Assembly: GCA_031553395.1 (NCBI GenBank)
Contig: JAVBLR010000029.1
Location: 35,563 to 99,562 of the forward strand
Reading direction: 5' to 3'
From: WRGA01 sp031553395
GTDB taxonomy: Bacteria; Bacteroidota; Bacteroidia; Bacteroidales; WRGA01
Length of the DNA stretch: 64,000 nt
Positions 9,556 through 18,316 of the stretch are shown piece after piece. Both the position numbers and the translations under genes were made by a program. The first letter of the stretch is position 1, and each line of letters starts with the position of its first letter. Below the pieces are notes generated by a model that saw only the letters and a program-made list of their open reading frames with translations, had not been told where the DNA came from and ran no database searches.

Positions 9556-10410
9556 TTAAAACAATGCAATAATTTTCGGCAAAAAAATAATTAGTCCTAT
9601 AACAACCGAAGTTAGAGCAGTTACTAATACTGCAGCAGCGCTCAAATCCTTTATTTTTTTAATTCCATTGTGATAAGAAGGAGAAACATAATCGACCAAA
9701 TATTCGGCAACTGTATTAAATATCTCACACATAAATACAATTCCAATTGCAAAAATAATCAACATCCATTCGGTTAACGAAATCCGGAAAAGAACTCCCG
9801 TAATAATAACCAAGATGCTTGCAACAAGATGAATCCGGGCATTATACTCGTTCTTCAACAAAATTTTTAATCCGTTAATTGCATTTTGAAAGCTCTTTAT
9901 CCTCATTCTCAATGAACGGGGATGGTTTTTTTCTTTTTCTTCCTTCAAAAAATCATTGAAAATCTGACTGACTGTTTTTTTACTTTTAGGATGAATAAAA
10001 TCCGGAGCTATTTCATTCAATGGTTCCAAAACAAACTTCCGTTTTTCAATTAAAGGATGGGGGATTGTTAACGTATGATTTTTGTCAGAATAAATTGTAT
10101 CACTATAAAACAATATATCAATATCAATAATCCGGTCTTCATACCGTTTGGTCAAATCCCGTTCTCTCCCCATTTCATGTTCTATCTGTTGAACAACAAT
10201 CAGTAATTGAGGCGGCAATATATTAGTTTCTAAGCAAATCGCAGCATTCAAATACAAATTGCCGGAAATATATCCCCATGGTTTCGTTTCATAGAAGGAA
10301 GATAAAGACTGTATTCGACCTATCCTCTGTTCTATAATTTGAATAGCTTTATTTAGATTTTCAGTTCTATCTCCAATGTTTGTGCCAAGTCCAAGATATA
10401 CTTCAGCCAT
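9556..10410 (-). CDS. folK: Fused HPPK (FolK) and diacylglycerol/undecaprenol kinase (DgkA-type)
   Basis: One continuous 284-residue ORF with two unrelated enzymes. Residues 1 to about 155 are 6-hydroxymethyl-7,8-dihydropterin pyrophosphokinase of folate synthesis: YLGLGTNIGDRTENL, then GRERDLTKRYEDRIIDIDILFY with the Mg-binding DxD. After a charged linker (KEEKEKNHPRSLRM), residues 172-284 are a small membrane kinase of the DgkA/UndPK family with three hydrophobic helices and the signature MCEIFNTVAEYLVDYVSP plus KKIKDLSAAAVLV. The first half is cytosolic, the second in the inner membrane. Usually these are separate genes. I see no sign of a frame error at the junction. It follows queA in the ftsX-uppP-truB-queA run. 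Confidence 0.88.
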   Translation of the reverse strand: MAEVYLGLGTNIGDRTENLNKAIQIIEQRIGRIQSLSSFYETKPWGYISGNLYLNAAICLETNILPPQLLIVVQQIEHEMGRERDLTKRYEDRIIDIDILFYSDTIYSDKNHTLTIPHPLIEKRKFVLEPLNEIAPDFIHPKSKKTVSQIFNDFLKEEKEKNHPRSLRMRIKSFQNAINGLKILLKNEYNARIHLVASILVIITGVLFRISLTEWMLIIFAIGIVFMCEIFNTVAEYLVDYVSPSYHNGIKKIKDLSAAAVLVTALTSVVIGLIIFLPKIIALF

Positions 10411-10425
10411 AATTCATGGTAATAA

Positions 10426-10450
10426 CTCTTATTCTAAAAAAGAATAAGAG
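10426..10450 (-). terminator. Hairpin between queA and the folK fusion gene
   Basis: A perfect 10-bp stem (CTCTTATTCT / AGAATAAGAG) with an A5 loop lies 30 bp past the queA stop. It lacks a good U-run on the leftward transcript, so it may be a weak terminator or attenuator, or an mRNA processing hairpin. Confidence 0.4.
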
Positions 10451-10479
10451 GTCGGTTAATTTTTTGAATAAATTATTGC

Positions 10480-11529
10480 TTAAATAATCAGCATTGCATC
10501 TCCATAAGCGCCAAAACGATATTTTTCTTTGATAGCCACCTGATAAATGTTCATTATCTCGTCATAACCTCCAAATGCGGCTGCAACCATTAATAAAGTA
10601 GAATAAGGCAAATGGAAATTTGTTATTAAGTCTGTAGCAACACTGAAATCATACGGAGGAAAGATAAATTTATTAGTCCATCCCTTGTAGGGTTTTAGAT
10701 GTCCATTTGTACTCACAGTACTTTCCATTGCCCTGATAACAGATGTACCAACCGAACAAATCCGGCGATTTTCAGTTTTCGCTTCATTTACTGTTTTTAC
10801 CAACTCTTCCGAAACTTCCATTTCTTCCGAATCCATTTTATGCTTGGTCAAATCTTCTACATCAATATCCCTAAAATTGCCCAATCCCGAATGGATAGTC
10901 AAATATGCCAATTCTACTCCTTTTATCTCCATCCTCTTCATTAATTCGCGGCTGAAGTGTAAACTGGCTGCTGGCGCTACAACTGCACCTTCATTTTTTG
11001 CGAAGATGGATTGATAGCGTTCTTCATCTTCCGAGCCTACTTCCCTGTTAATATATTTAGGAAGAGGTGCTTCCCCCATCGAGTAAAGCGTTTGTTTAAA
11101 ATCCTCATGCGGACCATCATACAAGAAACGTAATGTTCTTCCACGAGAAGTAGTATTATCGATAACTTCCGCAACTAAAGAATCATCTTCTCCAAAATAT
11201 AGTTTGTTTCCGATACGAATTTTACGTGCCGGATCAACCAATACATCCCATAATTTCAGGTCATGGTTTAGTTCGCGAAGTAAAAAAACTTCTATTTTGG
11301 CACCTGTTTTTTCTTTGTTTCCATACAAACGAGCAGGAAAGACCTTCGTGTCATTGAAAACAAAAACATCTTTATCCTCAAAATAATCCAAAATCTCTTT
11401 GAACATTTTGTGTTCTATTTTTCCTGTTTTTCTATCAAAAACCATTAATCGAGACTCGTCCCTATTGGTAACAGGATGCAATGCAATCAGTTCTTCAGGT
11501 AGCTTGAATTTGAATTTGGAAAGCTTCAT
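10480..11529 (-). CDS. queA: S-adenosylmethionine:tRNA ribosyltransferase-isomerase QueA
   Basis: Makes epoxyqueuosine in tRNA by transferring the ribosyl part of SAM to preQ1-modified tRNA. I place the start at the ATG giving MKLSKFKFKLPEELIAL, which matches family N-termini; an upstream in-frame ATG at 11553 would add eight unlikely residues. Diagnostic blocks are NDTKVFPARL, GAVVAPAASLHFS, YLTIHSGLGNF and FPPYDFSVATDLITNFHLPYSTLLMV. Length is 349 residues, normal. It sits 54 bp downstream of truB on the same strand. Confidence 0.95.
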   Translation of the reverse strand: MKLSKFKFKLPEELIALHPVTNRDESRLMVFDRKTGKIEHKMFKEILDYFEDKDVFVFNDTKVFPARLYGNKEKTGAKIEVFLLRELNHDLKLWDVLVDPARKIRIGNKLYFGEDDSLVAEVIDNTTSRGRTLRFLYDGPHEDFKQTLYSMGEAPLPKYINREVGSEDEERYQSIFAKNEGAVVAPAASLHFSRELMKRMEIKGVELAYLTIHSGLGNFRDIDVEDLTKHKMDSEEMEVSEELVKTVNEAKTENRRICSVGTSVIRAMESTVSTNGHLKPYKGWTNKFIFPPYDFSVATDLITNFHLPYSTLLMVAAAFGGYDEIMNIYQVAIKEKYRFGAYGDAMLII

Positions 11530-11556
11530 AATTTTGTATATAAAAAGTAACAAGCT

Positions 11557-11585
11557 AAAAAGTCATATAATGGATATGACTTTTT
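11557..11585 (-). terminator. Hairpin at the truB stop codon
   Basis: A perfect 12-bp stem (AAAAAGTCATAT / ATATGACTTTTT) with a 5-base loop overlaps the truB stop codon. On the leftward transcript the stem runs into U residues, so it could terminate or attenuate before queA, although the gene spacing suggests an operon. Confidence 0.5.
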
Positions 11586-12270
11586 ACTCTAAATCTAACA
11601 TTTTTTCGAAATCGTTAATTTCCATGCATTTATCTAAGGTAACTTCTCCAATACGAGTACGGATAAGTCCTGTCAAATGCGCCCCGCTGTTTAACGCCAA
11701 ACCAATATCTCTTGCCAAAGCTCTGATATAAGTTCCTTTACTACAAATAATTCTGATTTTTATTGTCGGTAATTTACACTCCAACAATTCTATATCATCT
11801 ATAACCAGCGTTTTGGCTTTTAGTTCAACCTCTTCTCCTTTTCTTGCAAGTTTATAAGCTCGTTCGCCATTGATTTTGCAAGCCGAGAATATTGGAGGAA
11901 CCTGTTCTATTGCTCCTATGAAATTTTTCAATGTACTACTTACCATCTCAGGCGTTATATGCTCTGTTGGATAAGTATTGTCAATTTCAGTTTCTAAATC
12001 AAAAGATGGAGTTGTTGTTCCCAGTTCTATTGTCGCGATATATTCTTTATCCTTATACTGAAATTCTTCTATTCGTTTTGTAGCCTTTCCTGTACATACA
12101 ATTAACACTCCACTTGCCAACGGGTCTAATGTTCCGGCATGTCCTACTTTTATCTTTTTTAATTTACAGGCTCTTGTAATTTTCCACCGGATTTTGCTTA
12201 CAAGCTGAAATGAAGTCCAACCCAATGGTTTATTAAAACACAAAACCTCTCCTTCTTGAAAATCCGTCAT
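11584..12270 (-). CDS. truB: tRNA pseudouridine(55) synthase TruB
   Basis: Forms the universal pseudouridine 55 in the T-loop of tRNAs. It is 228 residues. CFNKPLGWTSFQLVSKIR is the N-terminal block and KVGHAGTLDPLASGVLIVCTGKATK holds the catalytic Asp (GTLDPxA). KGTYIRALARDIG is the third conserved block. The start ATG overlaps the uppP stop codon as TAATG, which indicates translational coupling. It is at the short end of the family and lacks a long PUA extension, as is common in Bacteroidetes. Confidence 0.96.
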   Translation of the reverse strand: MTDFQEGEVLCFNKPLGWTSFQLVSKIRWKITRACKLKKIKVGHAGTLDPLASGVLIVCTGKATKRIEEFQYKDKEYIATIELGTTTPSFDLETEIDNTYPTEHITPEMVSSTLKNFIGAIEQVPPIFSACKINGERAYKLARKGEEVELKAKTLVIDDIELLECKLPTIKIRIICSKGTYIRALARDIGLALNSGAHLTGLIRTRIGEVTLDKCMEINDFEKMLDLE

Positions 12271-13166
12271 TACAAAATGCTTAGTTCAACACCTGCAAAT
12301 AACAAAATAAGAAGGGTAATACCTAAAATAATCCGGTACCAACCGAAAAGTTTGAATCCATATTTAGTAACAAAACCAATAAAGAACTTGATGGCTAATA
12401 ATGCAACAATAAATGCGATCACATTGCCGACAATCAATGTGATAATATTTGCTTGTAAGATTTCACTACCATTCGGTTCAAGTAAAATCTTTAGTAATTT
12501 ATATCCGGTTGCAGCTGCCATTGTTGGCACTGCAAGAAAAAACGAAAATTCGGCCGCGTTCTTACGAGTTAAACGTTGCGACATACCACCCACAATTGTT
12601 GCCATAGAACGAGAAACTCCGGGAATCATTGCAATACATTGAAAAAAACCTATTGTAAAAGCTTTCTTAATCGTTATTTCTTGATTTTCATCGGTTTTAC
12701 TAAACCATTTATCAACAAACAGCATGACAAAACCACCAATCAAAAGAGTGGTTGCAACTACCCATACGTTTTCCAACAATTCATCTATTTTGTCTCCAAG
12801 CAAGCCTCCGATAAATGCTGCCGGAAGAAAAGCAATAAAAAGTTTCCAATAAAAATCGTATTTATATAAAAATCTCTTCAGGTAAATTTGAAATTTAGCT
12901 CCGAATGATTTACCTTCAGTTCCTTCTTCTGCAAAAATCTGACACGGATTCAACTTAAAAAACCGCTTCCAATAAAGTACCAATACCGAGAGTATTGCAC
13001 CAAATTGAATAATAACTGTAAATGCCTTTACAAAAGCTGTACTTTCTACTCCAAGTAATTTTTCTGTGATAATCATATGTCCGGTAGACGATACCGGCAA
13101 AAATTCGGTTAACCCTTCAACAATCGCAATAATAATGGTTTGATACCACTCTAAATCACTACTCAT
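12270..13166 (-). CDS. uppP: Undecaprenyl-diphosphatase UppP (BacA)
   Basis: Dephosphorylates undecaprenyl diphosphate to recycle the lipid carrier for peptidoglycan and polysaccharide synthesis; loss or excess affects bacitracin sensitivity. It is a 298-residue integral membrane protein with the family motifs VEGLTEFLPVSSTGHMII near the N-terminus and PGVSRSMATIVGG with the catalytic Ser/Arg. It is the third gene of the ftsX-DUF3098-uppP-truB run and its stop overlaps the truB start by one base. Confidence 0.97.
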   Translation of the reverse strand: MSSDLEWYQTIIIAIVEGLTEFLPVSSTGHMIITEKLLGVESTAFVKAFTVIIQFGAILSVLVLYWKRFFKLNPCQIFAEEGTEGKSFGAKFQIYLKRFLYKYDFYWKLFIAFLPAAFIGGLLGDKIDELLENVWVVATTLLIGGFVMLFVDKWFSKTDENQEITIKKAFTIGFFQCIAMIPGVSRSMATIVGGMSQRLTRKNAAEFSFFLAVPTMAAATGYKLLKILLEPNGSEILQANIITLIVGNVIAFIVALLAIKFFIGFVTKYGFKLFGWYRIILGITLLILLFAGVELSIL

Positions 13167-13196
13167 TTGCTGTAATATTTATTTTTTTTCGTATTA

Positions 13197-13454
13197 TTAT
13201 TTTGTAATCTTTTCTGCTGAAGCCTTATTCGCTTTCGAATCTTTAAGGATAGCATATATCATAATAACAAAACCGGCCAAACTTACAGTCGGTGCAATTA
13301 CGATACGTCTAACACTGAAAATTTCAGGATCGAAACCGGTTCCTACATCAGTTCCTCCTCCTGCCATCAAGATAAAACCCAAAACAACTAATGCAAAGGA
13401 AATCCCAATCAGAATATAGTTTTGCTTTCCAAATGCCAAATTTTTTTCTTTCAT
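13197..13454 (-). CDS. DUF3098 small membrane protein
   Basis: An 85-residue protein with two membrane segments (YILIGISFALVVLGFILMAGG and IVIAPTVSLAGFVIMIYAIL). I take the start at MKEKNLAFGKQNY; a longer frame from 13511 would overlap the ftsX end and adds a poor N-terminus. DUF3098 proteins are found in Bacteroidetes almost always between ftsX and uppP, as here, and are of unknown role. Neighbours suggest a link to cell division or envelope synthesis. Confidence 0.88.
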   Translation of the reverse strand: MKEKNLAFGKQNYILIGISFALVVLGFILMAGGGTDVGTGFDPEIFSVRRIVIAPTVSLAGFVIMIYAILKDSKANKASAEKITK

Positions 13455-13491
13455 TTTTCTTTTTAGTTTATTCAAAAAGTAAACGAAAAGT

Positions 13492-14376
13492 CTACTTGTA
13501 TAATTTATCAATATCCATGTTCAAATATCTATTCACTGCAAAATAAGAAGAAATACCTGTAATTAAGATTCCTCCAATAAGCACAACAACAGCTATTATT
13601 AAAATAGATTGTACATTTATAACTCCCACAAAATCATCAAGTTCTTTCGAAAGATAATATATCATACCCGAAAGCAAGCCAATTGCTATGATAGCAGCAA
13701 TGATTCCGCTAAAAATATTATCCCTGATAAAAGGTTTACGAATAAAACTACCTGTTGCACCAACTAATTTCATTGTTCTAATCAAGAACCGTTTAGAATA
13801 AACCCCTAATTGTATTGTGTTATTAATCAATGCAATAGAAATAAACAGCAAAATAAAGGCTAAAGCTGTCAAAGCCAATCCAATTTTTCTCACATTATCA
13901 TTTACCAATTCAACCATATCTTCCCGATACAATATATCGTTGATATTCGATTCCGTACTTTTCAGTTGCTTTTCAATCGAAGCGATACTGTCTTTATTGG
14001 CATAGTTCGATTTCAAAAACACCTCAATAGATGCTCTTGTCGGATTAAAACCCAAAAGTGCTTGCGGATTTTCACCCAAGCTTTCCGTCAAATCACTTAA
14101 TGCCTGCTCTTTTGTTATCATTTTGGTTGATTTTACATAAGAAGCTACATCCAATCGTTTTTGCAATTTTTTGATATCAGCATCATTCATGTTTTCATTC
14201 AGCATAATATTAAAACTGATATTTTCTTTTACATAAACTGAAAGGCTACGTGCCGTAAGAAAAAGTAAAATAATCAATCCCAACAAAAACAATACCAACG
14301 AAATACTAACCGTAGAACCTAATTTGGCATTGAGAACAGAAACCTTGTTTTCTGAATTATGACGTTGTTTCTTCAT
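13492..14376 (-). CDS. ftsX: Cell-division protein FtsX
   Basis: The permease-like subunit of the FtsEX complex that activates septal peptidoglycan hydrolases. It is 294 residues: a cytoplasmic start, a first membrane helix (VSISLVLFLLGLIILLFL), a periplasmic domain of about 120 residues (SVYVKENISFNIMLNENMND and onward), then three more helices with the FtsX pattern SKRFLIRTMKLVGATGSFIRKPF. It heads the leftward operon running to queA and folK. FtsE is not encoded in this window, so it must lie elsewhere. Confidence 0.94.
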   Translation of the reverse strand: MKKQRHNSENKVSVLNAKLGSTVSISLVLFLLGLIILLFLTARSLSVYVKENISFNIMLNENMNDADIKKLQKRLDVASYVKSTKMITKEQALSDLTESLGENPQALLGFNPTRASIEVFLKSNYANKDSIASIEKQLKSTESNINDILYREDMVELVNDNVRKIGLALTALAFILLFISIALINNTIQLGVYSKRFLIRTMKLVGATGSFIRKPFIRDNIFSGIIAAIIAIGLLSGMIYYLSKELDDFVGVINVQSILIIAVVVLIGGILITGISSYFAVNRYLNMDIDKLYK

Positions 14377-14441
14377 ATATTCATTTTATTATTAATTCTA
14401 AGTTTTACAAAATAATATACAACCTATTAAATACTTAATCT

Positions 14442-15335
14442 TTAACTTATATTTTTTAATACATAAATCAGCGAACTGCTTTTTTTCTTATTAAACAAAC
14501 AAATAAGATAGCTGATAAAACCAATGATAACCCCCTTTATAGCAGGTATTTTCGATTTTTTATATTTTTCACTCAACATGGAAATATAAAAAGCATCAAA
14601 AGGCATGGGTTTTATATTTGTAATTTTAAATCCATGGTTTTGAGCTAAATGGTTAAGTGTTTCAGGTGAAAAATGCCATACATGGCGCGGAACGTCAAAA
14701 GCTGCCCAATACTCCTTATATTTATTGGCATCGTATGAATCTACATTGGGAACTGCAATTATCATTACCCCATCATCTTTGAGTAACCGTGAAAATTGAG
14801 CCATCGAATCATTTAAATTTCCCATATGTTCCAATACATGCCAAAGTGTAATTATATCGTACTGTTTATCAGGTAATTCAAACAACTTTTGGGAAGGCAT
14901 TACATCCAACCCAAATTTATCCCGGGCCAATTCTGCTGCAGAAACAGATGGTTCAATTCCTGTAACTTCCCATCCTTTTTGCTTCATTGCCCCCGCAAAA
15001 TATCCAGTTCCGCAACCTACATCCAAAAGACGCCCGACAGCATGATTTTTCTCAACCAGTTTTACTTTTCGAAGAATCATTTTTTTTCGCACCAAATGAT
15101 AGGCTGAATTGATTAATCCTTTTTTTGTATCCGAATGAGAAACATAATCCGGAGCCTTATAATAATGGGCAATTACCTCTTCGGAAGGAATATCCTGTGT
15201 AAAAACAAATTGACAGGCATCGCAGGAATAAACAGCAAACTTTTCGTGTGATACGAAATAGTCTTCACAAAAGAATTTCCGGGAGAATTTTTCCTGTCTG
15301 CATATGGGACATTCTTCTATGTGTTCTGTTTCCAT
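14442..15335 (-). CDS. Class I SAM-dependent methyltransferase with N-terminal zinc ribbon
   Basis: A 297-residue protein. Residues about 8-45 hold CPIC and CDAC pairs that look like a zinc ribbon. The centre is a Rossmann methyltransferase fold: LLDVGCGTGYFAGAMKQKGW (SAM-binding motif I) near 103, GIEPS after it, and ITLWHVLEHM as motif IV. A hydrophobic stretch near 260 (IKGVIIGFISYLICLF) suggests a membrane association. Proteins of this layout occur in polysaccharide and lipid-modification loci, but the substrate here is unknown. It lies just upstream of ftsX on the same strand. Confidence 0.85.
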   Translation of the reverse strand: METEHIEECPICRQEKFSRKFFCEDYFVSHEKFAVYSCDACQFVFTQDIPSEEVIAHYYKAPDYVSHSDTKKGLINSAYHLVRKKMILRKVKLVEKNHAVGRLLDVGCGTGYFAGAMKQKGWEVTGIEPSVSAAELARDKFGLDVMPSQKLFELPDKQYDIITLWHVLEHMGNLNDSMAQFSRLLKDDGVMIIAVPNVDSYDANKYKEYWAAFDVPRHVWHFSPETLNHLAQNHGFKITNIKPMPFDAFYISMLSEKYKKSKIPAIKGVIIGFISYLICLFNKKKSSSLIYVLKNIS

Positions 15336-15547
15336 TAATCGATGTGTAAAACCGTATTCCTTTCTAATTTTAAATTGCCATTTGAAGGCTTGTTTTCAAA
15401 AAAAGCAGACTCCTTCCAAATTCGCTGCAAAAAAAGGAATTTTTTTGTGAAGTAGAAAACATTTTATGCTTTTTTGGGTGAAAAGTTGCATAATTCAGTT
15501 TTTTGAGAAAAAGAATCCTGATTTCTTTTTTTTTAAAGAAATTTATC

Positions 15548-15555
15548 TACCTTTG
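15548..15555 (+). promoter_or_regulatory. Bacteroidetes -7 box of the tRNA-Leu promoter
   Basis: TACCTTTG matches the TAnnTTTG consensus and lies 18 bp before the tRNA-Leu 5' end. The upstream -33 region is T-rich without a clear TTTG. Confidence 0.6.
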
Positions 15556-15572
15556 CACCACATTTTAAAGAT

Positions 15573-15656
15573 GCCCAGATGGCGGAATTGGTAGACGCGC
15601 TGGTCTCAAACACCAGTAGGTTCACCCCTGTGCCGGTTCGATCCCGGCTCTGGGTA
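15573..15656 (+). tRNA. tRNA-Leu (anticodon CAA)
   Basis: Full cloverleaf: acceptor GCCCAGA pairs with TCTGGGT (one G-U), D-arm GCGGAATTGGTAGACGC, anticodon stem CTGGT/ACCAG with loop CTCAAAC, a long class II variable arm, and T-arm GCCGG-TTCGATC-CCGGC. The anticodon CAA reads UUG. The 3' CCA is not encoded. The 3' half is the insertion site of a mobile element: a serine-recombinase gene on the other strand ends inside it at 15622. Confidence 0.95.
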
Positions 15657-17181
15657 CTTTGGCGGAGAAAGTGTTAAAACTCTCTCCGCTTTTTATTTTC
15701 TCTCCTCGCAACTCATTGGTTTGCTGATAGGTTAAGTCAAGTACTTTGTTGTAAGAATTGGTTCGATATGAATTTCCATCAAAAGTGATTTTTTCAGGAA
15801 ACATCGAACTTAATAGCTTACATTTTACCTCTACTTTGCCATCTCTCATATAGCTATCTATATTATTTATCAACAACATAGAGTACCTTAGTTTTGGTTC
15901 GATATTTGAACGGTTAGGGGTTTTCATTAAATCCATCTTTATTTGTAAATCCATCTTTTCTTTGGTATACCTTTCCATTAGCCTACTGTGAGTAGATTTA
16001 TCAATTTCATCTCTTACAAATTTATCATCAACCCTATTTATGGTTACTTCTATTTCTTGCAATTCCTTATCTAATCTACTTGCTTCTTGTTTGGTATTGC
16101 CGTTTTTCTCTAACCTTAATTCATTTAGGATTTCATTGTACAACTTTAATACAGTTTCATTTGGTTTTAAGCTGGCTGTATATTTAGCAAACAATTCATT
16201 TGCTTGTTCTGCTCTGTATCTACAATGTTTGGCTTCTTTACTGCAATTGTAATAGGTGTATTGACCTCCATTGCCCCGACTTGTTGCACCTGTAAGGGGA
16301 CAACCACAAATAGGGCAAACAATATACTTTCTCAAAAACAAATCAGGATTAATACATTTAGATAGTTTGGGTATTCTCTTCTTTTTACCATCTATAACCT
16401 CTTGCACTTTCCAAAAAACATCGTTATTAATTATTGCTTCATGTTTTCCTTCGACATATTTAGCCTCTTGTCCTTTATATGCAGGAGCGAATACTTCTCC
16501 TATGTAGAATCTGTTTCTCAACATGTCAAAGAATGAAGATTCTTTTATTTCAAAACCTTGTCTTGCTAACTTCTTTCTAATATAAGAAGGAGATTCTACC
16601 CCTTTTGCAACTTCATTGAAAATCTGTATAATGTATTTTGCTTTGGGTTCATCAATTTCTACCCATTTCTTATGTTTTCCTTCTTTCATGTTGATATAAC
16701 CCCGAGGTGCTCTATTTGCACATTTCCCTTCTCTCCATGCCTGTACAATACCATCCTTTGTTGCTTCTGACCTTTTATCATTGTCTATTTCAGGAAGAAT
16801 TAAAAACATTGCTAACATTGCCTTGTTTTCAGGGATTGAAATATCAAGGGGATTTTCTGTTGCATTTACCTCTATACCCAAATCCTTGAAATATCTGATA
16901 TTGGTTAGTGCATATTCTAAGTTACGAGAATATCTATCCCAACGAGTAAACAAGATCATGTCAACTTGACTTTTATTCTTCTTACAGAATTTCATTATTT
17001 TCTGAATCTCAGGACGGTTGAAATTTTTTGCGCTATAATCTTCTCTATAAGGTTCTCCTACTATATTATAACCCTTGATATTACAATAAGTCCTTAAACT
17101 CTGTTCTTGGAAGTCTAAGCTACCTCCTAACGCCTGCTCATCACTACTTACCCTACAATATACTATAACATTTTTATTCAT
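15622..17181 (-). CDS. Large serine recombinase (site-specific integrase) reading into tRNA-Leu
   Basis: A 519-residue recombinase that presumably integrates and excises the 5.5-kb element. The N-terminal resolvase domain starts VIVYCRVSSDEQALGGSLDFQ with the catalytic Ser near 12 and has TRWDRYSRN. A recombinase domain follows (ANRAPRGYINMKEG to YIGEVFAP). Next are a zinc ribbon with CPICGCPL and later YNCSKEAKHC, and a coiled coil near 355-410. The last 11 residues (VPRAGIEPAQG) are encoded antisense to the tRNA-Leu 3' half, so the natural C-terminus was supplied by the attachment site on integration. A sibling gene remnant lies at 21.2-21.8 kb. Confidence 0.93.
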   Translation of the reverse strand: MNKNVIVYCRVSSDEQALGGSLDFQEQSLRTYCNIKGYNIVGEPYREDYSAKNFNRPEIQKIMKFCKKNKSQVDMILFTRWDRYSRNLEYALTNIRYFKDLGIEVNATENPLDISIPENKAMLAMFLILPEIDNDKRSEATKDGIVQAWREGKCANRAPRGYINMKEGKHKKWVEIDEPKAKYIIQIFNEVAKGVESPSYIRKKLARQGFEIKESSFFDMLRNRFYIGEVFAPAYKGQEAKYVEGKHEAIINNDVFWKVQEVIDGKKKRIPKLSKCINPDLFLRKYIVCPICGCPLTGATSRGNGGQYTYYNCSKEAKHCRYRAEQANELFAKYTASLKPNETVLKLYNEILNELRLEKNGNTKQEASRLDKELQEIEVTINRVDDKFVRDEIDKSTHSRLMERYTKEKMDLQIKMDLMKTPNRSNIEPKLRYSMLLINNIDSYMRDGKVEVKCKLLSSMFPEKITFDGNSYRTNSYNKVLDLTYQQTNELRGEKIKSGESFNTFSAKVPRAGIEPAQG

Positions 17182-17210
17182 AACAGTTTGATTTTTTTGA
17201 TTATTACCTC

Positions 17211-17342
17211 TTACTTACTCTCATTCTCTAATTGCAATTCAGCCATCATATAAAGATGTTCTCTTAATAGCTTAATTTCCTCATCGTTAAATTTCTTTTT
17301 TCCACCGTTTAATATTTTCTTACATAATTCTAAACTTAACAT
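17211..17342 (-). CDS. Small 43-residue protein of mobile elements
   Basis: A short ORF translating as MLSLELCKKILNGGKKKFND then a helical, Glu-rich tail ending LENESK. Small proteins with this pattern (LxxCKKILN, then a run resembling DEEIKxLREHLY) are frequent near recombinase and mobilisation genes in Bacteroidetes; their role is unknown. It lies 29 bp upstream of the large serine recombinase on the same strand and is probably co-transcribed with it. Confidence 0.6.
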   Translation of the reverse strand: MLSLELCKKILNGGKKKFNDEEIKLLREHLYMMAELQLENESK

Positions 17343-17652
17343 CAAAACACATTTATTCTCATATTAGAGTTAAGGTACTCGTTGAACCTTTTTCATTACT
17401 TCAACCGACTAAACTTAGAAGAAGTTGAAGTACAGTAACAAGTATATGTCGCACATGAAAAAAATCAAGAGGGGTAATGTAAAATATTTTATAACTATTT
17501 GATTTTCAATGAAATATTTTTTGAAATTTTTTCTGTAAATTTTTTGAAATAAAAAAAATGGAGTCGGTATGCTTCTGAATGCCTTCCTATATATAGAGGT
17601 ATAGTTGAGAATGATATTTCAAGAATTGGATACCGACCTTCCCCCTCTCCCC
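17343..17652. other. Gene-free stretch with a spaced inverted repeat
   Basis: This 310-bp spacer between the small recombinase and the 43-residue gene is extremely AT-rich at 17470-17550. GTCGGTAT at 17563-17570 is repeated inverted as ATACCGAC at 17630-17637, enclosing 59 bp. It should also contain the promoter for the 43-residue/large-recombinase pair. No ORF seen. Confidence 0.45.
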
Positions 17653-18273
17653 TCAGATTAGTTGCTTTATTTTTTGTAGTGTGTTGAGGCTGGTTCCTGT
17701 AATCTTTTGAATGTTTCTTAGGCTGTAACCTTTCTTCAATAGCTTCAGTTCCTCAACATACTGTTGCTTCATAGCCTCATCGGATTTCTTATATCCAACC
17801 TTTCTGCCGACCGCTCCGCCATTGGCTCTAAAATTCTCATAACCACTGGCGACCCTTTCACGAATGGTTTTTCTTTCCATGCGAGCCACCTCCGCCAAAA
17901 TTGTGATTAAGAACTGACTCATGGGATTAACTTCCTTTTCTTTCGTTAGTGTTTCAATGTTGTAATTCTGTATATACAAGGATATCTTGTGTCGGTTAAG
18001 TATTTCAATAGCCTCTAATACCTGTAAAGTATCTCGTCCGAGCCTGCTCAACTCACTAACTAAAACTTTGTCTATCTTGTTCTCATTCACGAACTGAATC
18101 ATGTTTTGAAGTTCTACTCTTTCTTTATTAGACTTTGCCCCTGAAATTTTCTCGGAAAACACTCCTTCGATTAGCATTTTATTACTAATTGCAAATTGGG
18201 TTAAGTCATTTATCTGTCTTTGAAATTCTTGTCCCTGCGTTGATACTCTTGTATAGATAACTACCTTTTCCAT
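17653..18273 (-). CDS. Small serine recombinase (resolvase/invertase, Pin family)
   Basis: A 206-residue recombinase of normal resolvase/invertase length. VVIYTRVSTQGQEFQRQINDL holds the catalytic Ser, SELSRLGRDTLQVLEAIEIL the conserved Arg pair, and MSQFLITILAEVARMERKTIRERV leads into the long E helix. The C-terminus (GYSLRNIQKITGTSLNTLQKIKQLI) is a helix-turn-helix that binds the crossover site. It could invert a segment, resolve multimers or help excision. Two related repeat sites lie at 18.32 and 18.88 kb beside it. Confidence 0.9.
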   Translation of the reverse strand: MEKVVIYTRVSTQGQEFQRQINDLTQFAISNKMLIEGVFSEKISGAKSNKERVELQNMIQFVNENKIDKVLVSELSRLGRDTLQVLEAIEILNRHKISLYIQNYNIETLTKEKEVNPMSQFLITILAEVARMERKTIRERVASGYENFRANGGAVGRKVGYKKSDEAMKQQYVEELKLLKKGYSLRNIQKITGTSLNTLQKIKQLI

Positions 18274-18316
18274 GTCTTGAATTATTAAAAGTGGAGGCTC
18301 CTACTGCTACTCTGTA

